Below the pieces are notes generated by a model. That model was not told the DNA's origin. It made no database searches and worked only from the letters and a program-made list of their open reading frames with translations. Source: Norana najaformis (lineage: Eukaryota; Annelida; Clitellata; Crassiclitellata; Hormogastridae). Taken from it: a DNA stretch of 64,000 bases. A program made the translations under genes and the position numbers. The stretch covers positions 34,679,727 to 34,743,726 of the forward strand of contig OZ029916.1 in NCBI GenBank assembly GCA_964023275.1. Direction: 5' to 3'. This document shows, one piece after another, positions 62,101-64,000 of the stretch. Every line of letters begins with the position of its first letter. The first letter of the stretch is position 1.

Positions 62101-63127
62101 TTCAGTAGATTTTCACTTGATGCTTAGCAGCCTACCACTTTTCTGGGGTAATTGTATTGTAATTAACTGTAATTGTAATTGCACATTTGTGTAGCACCTG
62201 TGCAAGGGAAACTCCTGAGAGTTGCTCCGACCTGACAACACAAAGCCACGATCTAACAGAATGGATTTCAAATGCTGAAAGAAAGAAGGGAAAGATTGAA
62301 GTGAGAGATGTTTATTTTCCACATTTTTGTCGGTTGTTTTCAGAGAGACAAGAGCCCAGAAAAGCCAGAACGTTCGCCGCCCGAAATCCATCTCCATGGG
62401 AATCCGTCATCATTTGCCATCTATGCCAGCATCCGACAGATGGTCCTTGAGGACCAGATGAAGCAAATCTCGCAAATCTACCTGCAGGCTTGCCAGGCCA
62501 CTGGTACAGAGTCAGACAGCGATGATGATGGACCGGACAAAAGCCATGATTCTCAGCTGCGGCTGCCCAAGGTCTGTTGGATTTCTTCTTTTTTGGAGAC
62601 AGTTAAGCGCAAAAATCGAGTTCATTTTGCTCTTGGATGTTGAAATGTCTTCTTGTTGCATTTGAGGTTTAAATTATGCATATCCCCTATGCCTCAAGGT
62701 TCAAAGAGGCATGCAATGAATAATCTTACCTTTATATACCTTGATGCTGGTCTTGCACTGATTTTTGCAATAAATGATTTTACCTGTAATTATGTTTATA
62801 CAGGGCTTGATCCCATAGCTGTTGCTCGTGTGCCTCTTTTCATCACATTGTTACCATCCAACTGTGCCTCTTGGGACTGTTGTTCAAAGAGGCATGCAAT
62901 GAATGACCTTACCTTTACTTACCATTGTGTGGGTCTTGTAAAGGTTCTACATTTTGTTCTTTTTTGTCGTCAGATCGTTAGCATCGGGCTGTGTAGTGTT
63001 ATCGATTTGATTCGTGAGACACAACTGACGCATCCGATGCTCTGTGGCCGAGCACTGCAATCGCTACTTGACATCTTACAAGGACAGCAGCCAGAGGGAC
63101 TTCGAACTGAACCTGCTGAAGTGGTCG
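59197..63127 (+). CDS. MYCBP2: MYCBP2/PHR E3 ubiquitin ligase, N-terminal exons (3' end beyond window)
   Basis: Highwire/RPM-1/Phr1/MYCBP2 is a giant RING-linked E3 ligase regulating synapse growth and axon degeneration through DLK and NMNAT2 turnover. Exons 59197-59318, 61623-61689, 62344-62571 and 62974-63127 join in frame to 190 codons plus one base. Residues 1-40 (VGKLLDGEQLGIRLHRLH) parallel the weakly conserved LLSGRALADRYRRIY start of the mammalian protein. A basic stretch KIKRKHRKKGKSKAKDKSK follows, then EIHLHGNPSSFAIYASIRQ, an acidic ESDSDDDG segment, and LPKIVSIGLCSVIDLIRE with ALQSLLDILQGQQPEGL. This order and the last segment are diagnostic. Exon 1 was assigned because its two-base overhang exactly fits exon 2. 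The remaining >4,000 residues, including RCC1 repeats, PHR domains and RING, lie to the right. Confidence 0.92.
60554..60862 (-). mobile_element. RTE-like LINE fragment, start of endonuclease
   Basis: Minus-strand open frame of 102 residues starting MADRDNGNTK. KLRIGTWNVITMLRPGKLAN, VITEMRRTGLDLLGLSEVRW and KESGNFMSEE are the N-terminal part of the apurinic endonuclease of RTE-type elements (TWN and SEVRW motifs). A stop follows at the expected GVIY position and sequence identity to the family then fades. It lies in the first intron of MYCBP2. Confidence 0.85.
61421..61483. repeat. 30-bp hairpin with 3-base loop
   Basis: Arms 61421-61450 and 61454-61483 pair with two mismatches around a ttt loop. 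The arm core is ttagtttggtg. It is intronic in MYCBP2. The size fits a small foldback or a pre-miRNA-like stem; see findings. Confidence 0.85.
62165..62290 (-). mobile_element. LINE 3'-end fragment in MYCBP2 intron
   Basis: gtaattgtaattgcacattt at the start, then aaagccacgatctaacagaa, parallel to 47130-47250. Truncated and non-coding. Confidence 0.5.
62640..62973. repeat. Intron with internal duplication
   Basis: Within the MYCBP2 intron a block with tcaaagaggcatgcaatgaa and cttacctttat-tacc occurs twice (about 62699-62750 and 62884-62935), a diverged duplication with about 185-base spacing. Confidence 0.7.
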
Positions 63128-63274
63128 GTCAGTATCGCCTGGCTTAAAAATGCTACATTGCTTATTCTGACTAATTCGCTATAATTGATTTTCTGTTTTC
63201 TAATTGATTTGCTGTGTGCTAATAGATTTACTGTCGACTGATTGATTTACTGAACATTAACTAATTGATTTGGC

Positions 63275-63562
63275 TGCATGGTAGTCTAGACGTTGGAGGT
63301 TAGCTTTCTGTAGTGTCAACCCAGAGTTCAGAGGTTCAAATGTCTGTCAGGGCAGAAAGTTGTTTTGAGATTTCTGCTCCTCTAGCACCCAAACGTATCT
63401 GTGAAATGAGTAGGCTGACCTTATACACTGTTGGTGTAAAGTTCAGATAGTTAGGGAGAGGATAGCCACCCGCCCTGAAATGCCGAGGCTAAGAAGATGA
63501 AGCTGCTACCGTGTCATACCATGGTATTCTCTCGGGATTAGCATAAGGACTGTTCTTCTTAT
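63275..63562 (+). mobile_element. tRNA-derived SINE, near full length
   Basis: Head with tggtagtctagacgttggag and a B-box-like gaggttcaaatgtc; body with ctgtcagggcagaaagttg, tgaccttatacactgttggt and ccacccgccctgaaatgccg; terminus aaggactgttcttctt. Same family as 37618-37888. Confidence 0.75.
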
Positions 63563-63564
63563 CA

Positions 63565-63720
63565 ACTGATTTACTGCTTGTAACGCAGAGTTTGAGTTGT
63601 GACAGGTACTGTGTAGGGACCTTGACCAAGTCCTACTCTCACAATTGCTTGGCACCATTGACTGATGATTAGTCATTACTGTGGCATTTTTAAAAATGCA
63701 GAAATAATTATAGTAATAAT
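63565..63720 (+). mobile_element. SINE fragment (family of 18880-19085)
   Basis: ctgtgtagggaccttgacca, aagtcctactctcacaattg and a tail with aaaaatgcagaaataatt match the bodies at 18600-18700 and 18965-19075. The tRNA-like head is missing. Confidence 0.6.
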
Positions 63721-63814
63721 TTACTGATTGATTGGTTGACTGATGTGGATTTCTTGAGTGGCTTATTGTGTCACAACTTTTTACAATTTGCTGATTTGGA
63801 AAATCTTATTTCAA

Positions 63815-63990
63815 AATGAACTTAAACCTATCTGTTTCAAGTCACATTTGCCCATAGGCTGTTTTCCTGTTCTGGTCATTGCTGTTTGAGATTTCAACCG
63901 GACTGAGCCTGGACTACAGATCCTCTGTCAATTTCACTTAGGCGCAACTATTATTACAGTGGTGCTATAGCAGTTATTAGATCAGCTAGG
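63815..63990 (+). mobile_element. LINE/SINE 3' tail
   Basis: ccggactgagcctggactac, cacttaggcgcaactattat and gtggtgctatagcagttatt resemble 23355-23430 and 26235-26310, suggesting a further repeat-family terminus at the right edge. Confidence 0.45.
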
Positions 63991-64000
63991 GTAACGGATT

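Noticed and set aside
62653..63147. A 164-codon plus-strand frame taken as one exon
   Set aside because: Only 62974-63127 is exon. The frame before it runs through an intron duplication and the acceptor at 62971-62973; the frame after it passes the donor.

Overview
This is nuclear DNA from an animal. Six protein-coding loci are split by introns with GT-AG junctions, and most of the remaining sequence is introns, microsatellites and decayed transposable elements. An interferon regulatory factor (IRF) DNA-binding domain, a MYCBP2/PHR N-terminus very like the vertebrate one, single-type hexokinase exons, and L2/CR1- and RTE-like LINE remnants suggest a non-vertebrate metazoan, probably a marine deuterostome or lophotrochozoan. 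I cannot name the species.

Layout: (1) 168-6042, minus strand: hexokinase, eight coding exons, 3' end outside the window. (2) 8748-9943, minus: an ankyrin-repeat SOCS-box (ASB) protein, last two exons. (3) 12187-15177, plus: complete ribosomal protein S27 (eS27) gene. (4) 18162-19632, plus: complete complex I subunit NDUFS5. (5) About 19.9-34.8 kb: no gene recognised; LINE and SINE remnants, a MITE, microsatellites, and a CpG-rich stretch at 32.2-32.6 kb that may be the IRF promoter. (6) 35135-49091, plus: an IRF-like gene of nine coding exons that splice in frame to 1,134 residues. (7) 49.1-58.8 kb: repeats. (8) From 59197, plus: first four coding exons of MYCBP2/PHR (highwire/RPM-1 family), running off the right edge.

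The genes look like unrelated neighbours, not a functional cluster: glycolysis, ubiquitin ligation (ASB, MYCBP2), translation, respiration, and DNA-binding regulation. The most unusual item is the IRF-like gene. It has an intact five-tryptophan DNA-binding domain of IRF4/8 flavour, but I see no IRF association domain. Instead about 1,000 residues follow, including a degenerate 11-residue tryptophan repeat and a C-terminal segment with coiled-coil character. Other structures worth attention are an inverted, frameshifted copy of MYCBP2 exon 1 just upstream of that exon, duplicated splice sites and exon fragments inside hexokinase, two near-perfect hairpins, and a MITE family with three copies here.

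All exon boundaries were read by eye from splice signals, reading-frame continuity and remembered family sequences. No alignment or transcript evidence was available.
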